From Hofstenia miamia (Eukaryota > Xenacoelomorpha > Acoela > Hofsteniidae): a DNA stretch of 64,000 nucleotides. The translations under genes and the position numbers were made by a program. The notes beneath the pieces were generated by a model. That model saw nothing but the letters and a program-made list of their open reading frames with translations, did not search any database and was not told the origin of the DNA. The DNA lies in the NCBI GenBank assembly GCA_900660155.1, contig CABFPE010000017.1:907385-971384 (forward strand), in the 5' to 3' direction. This document shows, piece after piece, positions 53,510 through 64,000 of the stretch (the stretch's first letter is position 1; each line of letters opens with the position of its first letter).

Positions 53510-56500
53510 AAAGGTATCAGTAGTGGAAATAGGGTTAATAACAATATTATGAAGTTGGGTAACTACAGTTTAAGTAAAGTGACCAAGGTGCACATTGAAA
53601 AGTGCACTAAGTGATCCTCAAAATGTCATTTAATAAATACTGCGTGTAGGTAAAATGAAACCACCAATATAGCAGTTAAACTTCTATTTAGAAAAAAATT
53701 GATTAAAAATTCTAAGTTAACTTTTAACCAAATATTTCCGCAATAACAAATAAAATTTGAGTTGCGCATGTATGCATTTTAAATATCAAAGTTTCAATCA
53801 ATTGTATAACTAGGGACACTTTGCAAATCCCACGTCAAAGTACTAGGCTGCTAAAAATAAAAAATATAACAAAACTTCGACTTATTTTCTGCACACTTCT
53901 CTCTAGAGTACTGATTCTCAACGAAAATCTTTCTCTATCAATTTCATTTTAAATATTGGTCAAATGTCAGAAAAATATGTTGTGACTCACATTAGTCAAC
54001 GCTTCTTCTACAGCCATATTTTACAGCTGATTACAGCAATCATTCCAAAGTTGATCTTTCTGTCACTTTGATTATTTCGGATGGTGAAAGAATGCAATCT
54101 GTAAAATTGAATCATAATCTTTTTAGGCATTCGTGGAAAAGTTCATGCATCTGACAATAGGCCTATGCATATATATATATATATATATATATATTTGTGT
54201 ATGTATATAGGTTGGTAGGCTTAGCAATGTGTGTATTTTATAATAAACTGAGGCATTTAAGGAATAGTTTCCACATGCAACAGATGCTCTATAGTATCAT
54301 TGTGTTTTGGCAATAGTCTATTCTTAATTCAATTTTCAAACTGCTTTAGTCTTCTGTGCATTCTATTTTGAACAAAGGTATTTAAACGACTTAGAGAAAG
54401 GACTCGCACTATCTCTAAACAACATGCTTGCCCCAATCCTTTTTGAGATCAGGGGTTTTGACACAATGACAAGTGGAATTGATCGAAATAATGATGTTTG
54501 ATACTGATAACGATGCTGCTAAATTTTTCCATAAAACACCAATTTTTTTTTCTTAGAAAATGTATAAAGCGTTTCGTAAAAATTTCTTTTGAACATCTTC
54601 GTATAATAAGTTGACGAATATTTTATTATTTTATTGGAAGTGCCCGCTTCATTTAAATATTTGATAACGATATTCAAGAATAATATATATGAAAATAGTA
54701 TGCAAAAACTTGTTCAAACTTTAGATCTGCGGCACCGGTACCATCCCGGTTCTATTTCCGGGAACCGATCTCATTGGTACGGTATCGGATTAATAAATGT
54801 GGTACGAGACCGGTAATACTTCAGAAATCCTTGGCGGTACCGGGATTTTAGTTGCTCGATCATATTTGGCTATTCAAGCCTCTGAGCAATGACTGGATAA
54901 ATGAATAGATCTAGATTCTGACAATGATAATGAACTTTTGTTCTTGAGAAATTCATTAAATATTTTGTGTTTTCTTGTCTTTTAAAACGTTTTGACGCGT
55001 CGGTATCGCTGGACCAAACTGTACTAGGACAAAAAAATTTAATGGTACGGTATCGGACAAGATGAATACAAGATATTTGTGGTTCCGCAGAACTCTACTT
55101 CAAGCATATTTGAAAGTATCCCTTAACACTACAACGGCGGGAAAATTGTTATACCTAGAACGGCGAAACCCGTCAATTGACGATTTTTATTTTTTAATGA
55201 GTTTTAAGNAAAGGTATCAGTAGTGGAAATAGGGTTAATAACAATATTATGAAGTTGGGTAACTACAGTTTAAGTAAAGTGACCAAGGTGCACATTGAAA
55301 AGTGCACTAAGTGATCCTCAAAATGTCATTTAATAAATACTGCGTGTAGGTAAAATGAAACCACCAATATAGCAGTTAAACTTCTATTTAGAAAAAAATT
55401 GATTAAAAATTCTAAGTTAACTTTTAACCAAATATTTCCGCAATAACAAATAAAATTTGAGTTGCGCATGTATGCATTTTAAATATCAAAGTTTCAATCA
55501 ATTGTATAACTAGGGACACTTTGCAAATCCCACGTCAAAGTACTAGGCTGCTAAAAATAAAAAATATAACAAAACTTCGACTTATTTTCTGCACACTTCT
55601 CTCTAGAGTACTGATTCTCAACGAAAATCTTTCTCTATCAATTTCATTTTAAATATTGGTCAAATGTCAGAAAAATATGTTGTGACTCACATTAGTCAAC
55701 GCTTCTTCTACAGCCATATTTTACAGCTGATTACAGCAATCATTCCAAAGTTGATCTTTCTGTCACTTTGATTATTTCGGATGGTGAAAGAATGCAATCT
55801 GTAAAATTGAATCATAATCTTTTTAGGCATTCGTGGAAAAGTTCATGCATCTGACAATAGGCCTATGCATATATATATATATACATATATATATTTGTGT
55901 ATGTATATAGGTTGGTAGGCTTAGCAATGTGTGTATTTTATAATAAACTGAGGCATTTAAGGAATAGTTTTCACATGCAACAGATGCTCTATAGTATCAT
56001 TGTGTTTTGGCAATAGTCTATTCTTAATTCAATTTTCAAACTGCTTTAGTCTTCTGTGCATTCTATTTTGAACAAAGGTATTTAAACGACTTAGAGAAAG
56101 GACTCGCACTATCTCTAAACAACATGCTTGCCCCAATCCTTTTTGAGATCAGGGGTTTTGACACAATGACAAGTGGAATTGATCGAAATAATGATGTTTG
56201 ATACTGATAACGATGCTGCTAAATTTTTCCATAAAACACCAATTTTTTTTTCTTAGAAAATGTATAAAGCGTTTCGTAAAAATTTCTTTTGAACATCTTC
56301 GTATAATAAGTTGACGAATATTTTATTATTTTATTGGAAGTGCCCGCTTCATTTAAATATTTGATAACGATATTCAAGAATAATATATATGAAAATAGTA
56401 TGCAAAAACTTGTTCAAACTTTAGATCTGCGGCACCGGTACCATCCCGGTTCTATTTCCGGGAACCGATCTCATTGGTACGGTATCGGATTAATAAATGT

Positions 56501-56908
56501 GGTACGAGACCGGTAATACTTCAGAAATCCTTGGCGGTACCGGGATTTTAGTTGCTCGATCATATTTGGCTATTCAAGCCTCTGAGCAATGACTGGATAA
56601 ATGAATAGATCTAGATTCTGACAATGATAATGAACTTTTGTTCTTGAGAAATTCATTAAATATTTTGTGTTTTCTTGTCTTTTAAAACGTTTTGACGCGT
56701 CGGTATCGCTGGACCAAACTGTACTAGGACAAAAAAATTTAATGGTACGGTATCGGACAAGATGAATACAAGATATTTGTGGTTCCGCAGAACTCTACTT
56801 CAAGCATATTTGAAAGTATCCCTTAACACTACAACGGCGGGAAAATTGTTATACCTAGAACGGCGAAACCCGTCAATTGACGATTTTTATTTTTTAATGA
56901 GTTTTAAG
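53510..56908 (+). repeat. 1.7-kb sequence present twice around a single N (assembly duplication)
   Basis: 53510-55208 and 55210-56908 are both 1,699 bp and seem identical except for a C/T difference near 54271/55971 and an interruption of the TA run near 54190/55883. The N at 55209 is the only separator. The copies probably represent two haplotypes or overlapping contig ends placed in tandem. Everything inside, including the 60-residue ORF at 54634 and 56334, is therefore counted twice. Confidence 0.92.
54725..55075. repeat. possible MITE rich in GGTACC/CCGGTA motifs (also at 56425-56775)
   Basis: A GC-richer island in AT-rich DNA contains CGGCACCGGTACCATCCCGG, GGTACGGTATCGG twice and GGCGGTACCGGGA. 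The outer parts GATCTGCGGCACCGGTACCAT and, reverse complemented, CATCTTGTCCGATACCGTAC are loosely inverted. The superfamily is unknown. The ORF reading through it is a by-product. Confidence 0.4.
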
Positions 56909-57302
56909 CATAATAAAATTATAGCAACATATAATATTATGGTATACATTCTAAAGTACTATACAGTGATATGTTGGCAGTAAATGTTTAAAAAATGTTC
57001 AGTGTATGTCCTTCTAAAATGTAATGAAAACGATTGTGCAATAATTCAACATCATTATTTTCTTTTTAATATAAGTGCATTGATTATAATGTTATCGCTA
57101 ATGTACCTAGCTTGATTGTGTAATAATTCATCAAGAAAAATCATTCCTGAATTGAAATGAAGAGCTAGCGTTTCGAGTTNTTAATAAGCAGTAAGCAATT
57201 TTATAAGGTAATGGACTATTTTAGTGTAAGTGCCTATAGGTTTTGAAATGTTATACGCTATTACTGCATTCGAGTTCCGAAGTTGCTGTCTAATATCCCC
57301 AC

Positions 57303-57667
57303 CAAAGATGGGTGCGGTTTTACCCGAACGGCCCGTGTGCGGTGCAGTGCGGGTACTAAATTTCAAATGCGGGTTGTGGTGCGGTGCGGGGGGACATTTA
57401 TATTTTGTTACATGTGTAATACTAAACTAATACAATATTAATTATACTAGGAAATCTATATAATATAATATATTTGAAGTCATTCACTCAATTAAACCAA
57501 ATTATCAGATTGTCAATTCGGTGATTGACATTTTTTGGCTTAAATACTTGAAATGATAGGCGACATTTAGAAAATAGCGGGTGTGTTTCCGATGCGGATG
57601 AATTTTTCTAACAGACAAGCGGGTGCGATGCGGATGCGATGAAATGTAACACCCGCGTCCATCTATG
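57303..57667. mobile_element. hAT-type MITE, 365 bp
   Basis: The left end CAAAGATGGGTGCGG and the right end, reverse complemented, CATAGATGGACGCGG are inverted repeats. The flanking 8-mers are ATCCCCAC (57295-57302) and ATTCCCGC (57668-57675), six of eight matching, as expected for an old hAT insertion. The interior carries GTGCGG/TGCGGG/GATGCGGATG subterminal motifs. There is no transposase. Confidence 0.7.
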
Positions 57668-57699
57668 ATTCCCGCAATTAGCATTCTTAAATTTTTTTC

Positions 57700-58210
57700 G
57701 TTATACAGATTATTCGAAAACGGTACCTACTTTATAATCGTACTCATATAAATATATTACAGGATTTTTTAAAATCTGTGATGATATCCTTAAAGAATCT
57801 TAAATACCCATAACTCATGAACTAATAAGGATAACCAAAGTCTAAGAGCATCATTTACTTCAACGCCATCACTGTTGAATTGGTGCACTATGCACGGCTT
57901 GAGTACGTAAATACAGAAACTGTTGAAGTTTGTCGTTGCGTCCATGTGCATTAGACCTTCTGATTGTTGAACAATCTATTTGAATGTTTTTTAAATCGAA
58001 ACTTTCATCGAAATATAGTACTTTTATTGCACGAATAGTGACTAAGTATTTCCTTGGAAATGAGACCACTTGGGAGTGGGACGATAATGGATGGACAGGG
58101 ACCACTGATTTAAAATTTTTGTGAATAACCTTTGCTAATTTTCAGCAAAATAAAAGGTATAGCGAGATACCTAATTAGACTATGGGACTAGAAATATTTA
58201 ATAAAATTGA
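57700..58210. other. intergenic sequence without recognisable features
   Basis: The − strand ORF at 57869-58105 has no recognisable domain. Confidence 0.4.
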
Positions 58211-58214
58211 TAAT

Positions 58215-59250
58215 GATACCAAGCTTGCTGGGACAAGTCCAGCTCAACCGTAACTTAAATAATAAATTCTTGAAGTTCCAAAAATTTTTAAACCATATAA
58301 ATTATAATTGTTGACATAAAAGCAAAAAAATTCCGAAATTCAATAATAAGCCAGCATTATTCAGCTCAAGACTATAAATTCTAGCAAAGATATAAATTTT
58401 CAATTAAATTTTACACTAATGCTATTCAAAAAAATTTAAATTTTAATTGTAAATACAGCTAATTTTTAGAAGTTACCAACTCAAATAAAAAATTATTTGC
58501 ATTTTTACATTTACAAATCTTTATGCATAAATATGATATTAGTTTTTAGTAAATAACTTAGTTTGCATTTTTAGTGAATTAAAATACGCTTGTTTCCAAT
58601 GAATCACCAATTTCCTCATATTGAATTATGCTGCAAGCTCAATGATATGCTAAATATATTTTTCACTAAGGTATCTTAATTTTAATTAATCGAATTATTA
58701 AAATATGGCTGACAATTTATTGCCAAAAATTAATGCCAATTTATTTGTCTTATTTATGATCCTTGTCAAAAAATTATTTCATTTTTTAGTTTGCTATGCG
58801 AAGGTGGGTATGATAGAAACTTATAATAATATCAACAGACTAAAGTTGAAAAACATAAATTGAGCTTTGAAGAAGTATATGCAAAACTTGCAAAACTTGA
58901 AAATGTAAATTATATTTTTCAACAATCGATTATAGTTTATATTAAATTTACTTCATTTATAAAATTCGGTTCACTTCTTCCAATACCTCAGTCCACCGGC
59001 AAGACCTACTGTGCCTTATCCTGCCCTGCCCATCCCGGCTCATGCCCATCTTTGGTTTCATTTTTAGATCTAGGATGAATTATGTAGTGTCTCGTGCAGG
59101 GATTATAAAAATTTTTTACAGGCTTTTTGATTATTACTGAAAGCGAATTATACCTAATTCGAGATATTCATATCTGCATCTGACATTTCATGAAAATTAA
59201 TGGGATGGGTCGAGCTGAGTTAAGGTATCCTGTCCATTTTTCTTAAATCT
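58215..59250. repeat. possible hAT-type repeat remnants (GC-rich patches)
   Basis: Short GC-rich patches occur at 58221-58253 (TGCTGGGACAAGTCCAGCTC), 58990-59058 (ending GCTCATGCCCATCTTTG) and 59200-59270 (ATGGGATGGGTCGAGCTGAG). The reverse complement CAAAGATGGGCATGAGC is like the terminal repeat of the 57303 element. The boundaries are not clear. Confidence 0.3.
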
Positions 59251-59259
59251 CTTCCAGGC

Positions 59260-60166
59260 CTGATTTTAATGCAATTGCAAATCGTGAAAGGGCTTTATAG
59301 CGAGTATATTTCTCATTGAAATGACGTATGTAAAATTTTGTTAATTACTTCTTTAATTAGATTATCAAAAAATTGCAAGTACTCCTTTACATTCTTTGCG
59401 AAATTAGAGCTTGCAAAACTTTAAATAATATTTTCATCTAATTACGAACGAAAATTTAAGTGAAGAAATCGTTTGCCACTTGAACAATATTCGTTTGCTT
59501 CTAATTTAGTGGTATAGTAAGACCGTTTAAAATAAAACGCAACTTTTTCTTTAGGTAACTACAACTGCATATAACAAATAATTAACCTTAACATAGCCAT
59601 TTCTTTTTAATGGGCATTAGGTCATCTAATATTCATTTTTAAAACCAAATCCCTTTCACTTAACCTGTAAACAAGATTTTTACAGCTGGTTTTGGTATGT
59701 CCTTTGGTTTTTGAAATTGGGTAATTTTTGACCCTATGATGAGATAATGTAGTTTGATACATTTTGACCCACACTAAAAATCGGTTTTTTAAAAAATACA
59801 TTATTCTAAGCAGTGGATTATTCATCTATTTTAGTTCAATGAGCAAAGAATTGCAGATTTTGCAGATATATACATAACCTCACATGCGCTTATTGTAGGT
59901 GGTATGAAAAAATGAATTTATGGCCACTATTTTTTTAAACGTTCTCCAAATGAAATGTATAGTGCGGGTCAAATATGACCTCTATACATAAATTTTATAA
60001 AATCGCCTATGGTTTCTTCCAAAATAATTCAAATGCTAGAACTAATAAAAATATTTGAAGAACTGAAAAAACGCTGGAGTGTCTAATCATTCATTCACGA
60101 CTTGAATTCGCGGCCCGCTTTAAACTTCTAACGGGGCTTGCACGGTCAATCTACTCAAAAAGAAGT
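59260..60166. other. intergenic AT-rich sequence
   Basis: No supported gene. The − strand ORF 59622-59825 is featureless. Confidence 0.45.
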
Positions 60167-60174
60167 GGTTGATA

Positions 60175-61154
60175 CAGAGATTGAACCGGCTGAAAATTTC
60201 AAGGACGGGGCCGATAGTTGGCCGCAACAGTTCATACCGGCCGGTTTCTGGCCTTTATGTATATATACACATGTAGTATATATATAAGCTGCTTTAATCT
60301 ACAAAATTACACATGGAGAGGCAAAGAGCAAGTTTCAAACTATTGTAACTATATTGCTAACAAAACACAATTTTGATATTTTCTATGTATCAATTATTTG
60401 TATAAATTTCACTTTTGTATAGCTTCCAGTTTAAGTTTGTTTAGTTATTTTATTTTTGTATGATAGTTAAAATATTTAAAACTAAGCGAGTAGTATTAGC
60501 AATCATTATCCTTCATGTTTCTGTGGCATTTGAACTCAGTTATCATTGAATAATTCATAAGTACACAAATACATATTTAAAAAAACGTTTCGCTTAACAC
60601 AAACATAATTACTCCTTTAGTAGGACTAATGTCAACTGACATTTGTGTTTGAATGTCTTTGCAACAGAAAATCTTTCAAAATTATTTTGAGCATTCCTTT
60701 CAATATTAGAAAAATACAAGGGTTCAAGTTGCTTTATTTGAGTGAGGTCTGTCAAATTTCCTTTTCAAATCCTTTAGATTACACTTTCATTTATATAAAT
60801 AGCTTATCTTATTAATTATTATTAGCAAGTTTTATTAACAACTGAAGGTTTGAAAAGCAGAATAACTCAATTTGTTGCAATTAATGAGATTTTCTAGAAA
60901 GTAAATTTAATTATTATTCTAGTTGCAATAGCTTAGACTGCAGAGATGCTATAAAAATTTTTTCGAACTTTAGATTTTCATAGGCATTCAGACAAACTAA
61001 GCACAATATTAGCTCTTATAAGGTAATACAAGAAATTTTGATCATTTTAGCCGGTAAACGACCTGTAATTTTACCGGCCTTTAATGAAATTTAGAAGCGG
61101 CCGTAGGCCGACAAATTGCCGGATCCGACCGGAGGGTAGCTGGTTCTATCATTG
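60175..61154. mobile_element. hAT-type non-autonomous element, 980 bp
   Basis: The left end CAGAGATTGAACCGGCT and the right end, reverse complemented, CAATGATAGAACCAGCT are inverted (about 12 of 17 identical). The 8-bp flanks are GGTTGATA (60167-60174) and GGTTGACA (61155-61162), seven of eight matching, the hAT target-duplication length. GGCCG/CCGG-rich subterminal zones at both ends enclose an AT-rich middle without an ORF. Confidence 0.75.
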
Positions 61155-61344
61155 GGTTGACATAATTTGTGCTAGAAACGCTTTTGCGCATAAAATTTAA
61201 TGGACTTCAAACCCTTTAAAATGCTACATCTTTTTTTTGAAAAACAGAAACACGAAAATTGAATGTCAGTAATGTCAAAAAATCGGTTTTTGTTTGAAGA
61301 CATTAAATATTCTTCAGCTAGCAAAATGCACAATTGTACACTTA

Positions 61345-61347
<3 letters not shown>

Positions 61348-61394
<47 letters not shown>
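61348..61394. repeat. (TA)n microsatellite, insertion site of the next element
   Basis: A perfect TA run that resumes at 63825-63845 on the far side of the AGGGTGGC element. Confidence 0.9.
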
Positions 61395-61397
<3 letters not shown>

Positions 61398-61872
61398 GGT
61401 GGCTTTTATATGGGGATAAAAATTGAAAATCGCATTTTCGTAGCTCTCCGGCCATAAATAGGATACATTTCATCCAGAAACACTGCATTAAATATTTTAT
61501 GCATTTTTATTAACGTTTAGTGGTAGTCCAGAGGGTTACAATTTTGTAATATACTGTAATGCGGTGAAATTTTAAGCTGCAATAAAAATTGCTGCAGGTT
61601 TAATCTATGAAGTAGCGATAAGAGTGCTACAAAGTCATCACATATGTTGAACTTTGCCTGTTAAACTCATGTACAACATGATGTGGTTTATTATTCCTAA
61701 TTAAGATGACCGGCAAGGTCTACATTTAAGATAAATTGCACTAAAGTAAAGTAATACAAGCAAAATCATATTAAAATATGAAATGTCACATGTGCTAGTT
61801 AAACCAAAATCTTGTTGAAAATGCTGTCAACTTGATCAGCATACTTATATCAATTCAGTCCTTTCTAATGAA

Positions 61873-62649
61873 TAATATCTGCTCAAGGCAGTATCGTTTG
61901 TTGTACGCTTACTCATAATTGCTTCGGTTGAACCAGGGCTACTTTGAATACAATTGGGTAAATGCGTTGATGCTCAGAAGCAACCTGCAGTAAGAACTGC
62001 AATTGCTCTTCATCTTTCATAAATAATCGGTTGTAAGACTGGATGAGAGCAATTCCACGTTCAGCATAGTCATTAACTACTTTTAAGCTATTTACAGAAT
62101 CTTTAACGGAGTGGAAACCCTTGTTTCTGAACCAGAAAATTGGATCTTCATTGAGGAACTTATCATCTAATCCAAGCTTTTAGAAGAATCTAATTGTTTC
62201 TGTAGTGACGAAATCTTCAAGATGTTTTTCTTTTAGGAAAAAAGCTGACACTGAGATCTTNTAATATCTGCTCAAGGCAGTATCGTTTGTTGTACGCTTA
62301 CTCATAATTGCTTCGGTTGAACCAGGGCTACTTTGAATACAATTGGGTAAATGCGTTGATGCTCAGAAGCAACCTGCAGTAAGAACTGCAATTGCTCTTC
62401 ATCTTTCATAAATAATCGGTTGTAAGACTGGATGAGAGCAATTCCACGTTCAGCATAGTCATTAACTACTTTTAAGCTATTTACAGAATCTTTAACGGAG
62501 TGGAAACCCTTGTTTCTGAACCAGAAAATTGGATCTTCATTGAGGAACTTATCATCTAATCCAAGCTTTTAGAAGAATCTAATTGTTTCTGTAGTGACGA
62601 AATCTTCAAGATGTTTTTCTTTTAGGAAAAAAGCTGACACTGAGATCTT
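61873..62649 (+). repeat. 388-bp sequence present twice around a single N (assembly duplication)
   Basis: 61873-62260 and 62262-62649 read as identical, with N at 62261 between them. Same pattern as at 38725 and 55209. Confidence 0.92.
61913..62260 (-). pseudogene. transposase-like protein, C-terminal part
   Basis: The − strand reads LEDFVTTETIRFF, a stop, then KLGLDDKFLNEDPIFW, SLKVVNDYAERGIALIQSYN and EEQLQFLLQVASEHQRIYP, and stops at 61913. The VVNDxAERGxxLI and EEQxQFLL motifs belong to a widespread, uncharacterised RNase-H-like family found in many copies in arthropod, cnidarian and fish genomes. The internal stop shows decay. An identical copy lies at 62302-62649 because of the assembly duplication. 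Confidence 0.65.
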
Positions 62650-62667
62650 CTAAAGGGTTCCTCCACA

Positions 62668-63431
62668 TCATCTTCTAGCAGCTTTTATCAGCACAATTGT
62701 AGCATTTCTATCTGATATTTGAGTACGATCAAGTGCAGCAGCAAGAGAAGGTGTAACAATGTTCTGTCCAGAAATTGGATGAGGTTGTTCTGTTTCATCT
62801 GACATNCTACCATCTGTACTGTTTACATCCTCACCGCTACTGCTGGAAGATGCAAGAATAACGTCTTTCGAAGTCGATGCTTTGTATTCTTCTCCAGCCT
62901 TTTTCTTCCGCATATTTTTTGCTTTCCTCTTCTGTATAATCCGCTTTTTCTATGCAGCCAAGGCTTTATCCGCAGATCCCATGCAACCACGCCTTCCTTT
63001 CTCTCGTTGGGCAAGTAGAAATTCTTTGTTTTCTTTTATAATTATCATGTGTAAAGCATTTGCATGGACTATATCAAAAAGATCATTCAAGTTATCCAAA
63101 AACATTTTCTCTTTTTTATCTGAGCTGTGGTCCGTCGATTTCTGAGCCGCTTTAGATCTTTCCAAGTCTGATAGAGAGCTTCAATTTGAATTACTACACT
63201 ATGCTCAGGCTCACAGGAATTCGTGCCTTTCCTGTACAAATAAAAACAAGATCCCTGATCGTTTTGGTTGCTGCTTTAAGTATTGTCCTTTCTCTTCAAT
63301 ATGACGTCGCATAAACACACCCAAAGCATCTCGATTTGATGGTAACTTACCACCAGAAAATTCTTTGACAATATAATCCAGAAGAAAGTAATATCTTTGC
63401 TACGCATAGCACATTCAGCTGCAGTCATTAC
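62668..63431 (-). pseudogene. transposase-like protein, N-terminal part
   Basis: In order on the − strand, across frameshifts and a stop: VKEFSGGKLPSNRDALGVFM (about 63300-63370), KMFLDNLNDLFDIVHANALH and GRRGCMGSADKALAA (62950-63165), a Lys-rich then Ser/Asp-rich linker, and IVTPSLAAALDRTQISDRNA (62668-62913). LDDLFDIAHA.. and TPxLxxALDRxQxSxR are hallmarks of the same uncharacterised family as the downstream C-terminal piece. An N at 62806 sits in the linker. Confidence 0.65.
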
Positions 63432-64000
63432 AAAAGTTTATTTGCTAGGAGTGGTAATTACTTTAAGATCAGTAATTTGTACACAGTTACAAATGCAGAA
63501 AAAAAATTGGCTTAGGTTTGTAGTAAGCAGACACATTAACACCATATAAACAAAGAGGTGTTTGTGTTTATGTAGCACAATAAACCACAAGCAATCAAAT
63601 GGTAGATTGCTTGATAACCAGAGCAATCTTTCTTACTTGATAGCACATGTGTTATAATAGGCAAGTGCATAATACGCTGAAAGCCTATATTGTACCTTGA
63701 GTGGACTACCTCTAAATGTTATTAAAATATTTCAAAATTTCTCGGGGAGGGTTTTTTAGGTATTGGATCCATTTTAAAAGTGGAGAGCAAAAAATTTCGA
63801 ACTTTCAAAAATAAGAGCCACCCTAATATATATATATATATATATTGTAGGGGCAAATATACTTGAAACAAATAGGTTTCACATTAATGATTAAAAAAAA
63901 TTACATAAACACAACTAATGTAATCATAAATAAAACATTTATAACTGTTTTCTCAAAAACTTAATTTTCATTGGCTAATTAGTTTGTCATGCTTAGTGAC

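Larger units (their letters stand above)
61394..63826 (-). mobile_element. DNA transposon with AGGGTGGC inverted ends, internally deleted
   Basis: TTAGGGTGGCTTTTAT at the left and, reverse complemented, TTAGGGTGGCTCTTAT at the right form terminal inverted repeats. The element splits a (TA)n tract, so the target is TA-rich and its duplication cannot be measured. Between the ends are the N-terminal part (62668-63431) and the C-terminal part (61913-62260, repeated at 62302-62649) of one transposase-like protein on the − strand. Some 300-400 middle residues are missing. The 388-bp repeat around the N at 62261 is an assembly duplication, so the true length is nearer 2.0 kb. Superfamily not assigned. 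Confidence 0.7.

Noticed and set aside
54634-56516. Pair of identical 60-residue ORFs as a tandem gene family
   Set aside because: Both lie in the two halves of an assembly duplication separated by one N, and the frame runs through a GGTACC-rich repeat.
1-64000. CRISPR arrays, operons, riboswitches or other bacterial features
   Set aside because: Spliced host gene, microsatellites and metazoan transposons show eukaryotic nuclear DNA; the only regular arrays are microsatellites.

Overview
The window is AT-rich animal DNA. It has spliced genes with GT-AG introns from 59 bp to about 7 kb, many (TA)n microsatellites, and a dense load of decayed and fresh transposons. It reads as an invertebrate metazoan scaffold; nothing in it fixes the phylum. 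Three N runs (23123-23354, 34028-34219, 44498-44660) and six single Ns (38725, 40763, 55209, 57180, 62261, 62806) show a draft assembly.

Region 1-24.4 kb: the one host gene I can identify is rictor, the scaffold subunit of TOR complex 2, on the + strand. I could join twelve exons from 1377 to the stop at 24232-24234. All splice phases agree and give about 1,013 residues, covering the helical-repeat body through the conserved C-terminal domain. The amino-terminal exons lie left of the window. Its introns carry most of the interesting material: a hAT-like transposase fragment at the left edge, a tyrosine-recombinase-like antisense ORF (7.1-7.6 kb), an L2/CR1-type retrotransposon with an internal RT deletion (9.8-12.8 kb), an inverted-repeat pair (13.3/14.5 kb), an unassigned coding-like ORF (15.8-16.2 kb), a retroelement tail next to the exon 10 donor, a Tigger/pogo-like MITE (17.7-18.1 kb) and a GCGCGC-ended repeat (20.8-21.9 kb).

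Region 24.4-35 kb: gene-free transposon territory. It holds a Penelope-like GIY-YIG remnant, a structurally intact DD37D (maT-type) Tc1/mariner element with perfect 26-bp inverted ends (26721-28004), non-LTR RT tails, a short inverted-repeat element at 28.4-28.8 kb, a roughly 0.9-kb near-palindrome flanked by a second inverted repeat (29.3-30.3 kb), a foldback at 31.3-31.8 kb, and a DD34D mariner with perfect 35-bp inverted ends interrupted by an assembly gap (33533-34932).

Region 35-53 kb: mostly featureless AT-rich DNA, with one Penelope-like remnant (39.2-39.8 kb) and a few weak ORFs.

Region 53-64 kb: a 1.7-kb sequence present twice around a single N (an assembly duplication), hAT-type MITEs with 8-bp target duplications, and a deletion derivative of a DNA transposon with AGGGTGGC inverted ends inserted in a (TA)n tract (61394-63826). 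Four of the six single Ns are flanked by the same sequence on both sides, so those repeats are probably unmerged contig ends. I found no convincing previously undescribed system. The best leads are the two near-intact mariner-superfamily elements, the AGGGTGGC element family, the large palindrome and the intronic ORF at 15.8 kb.
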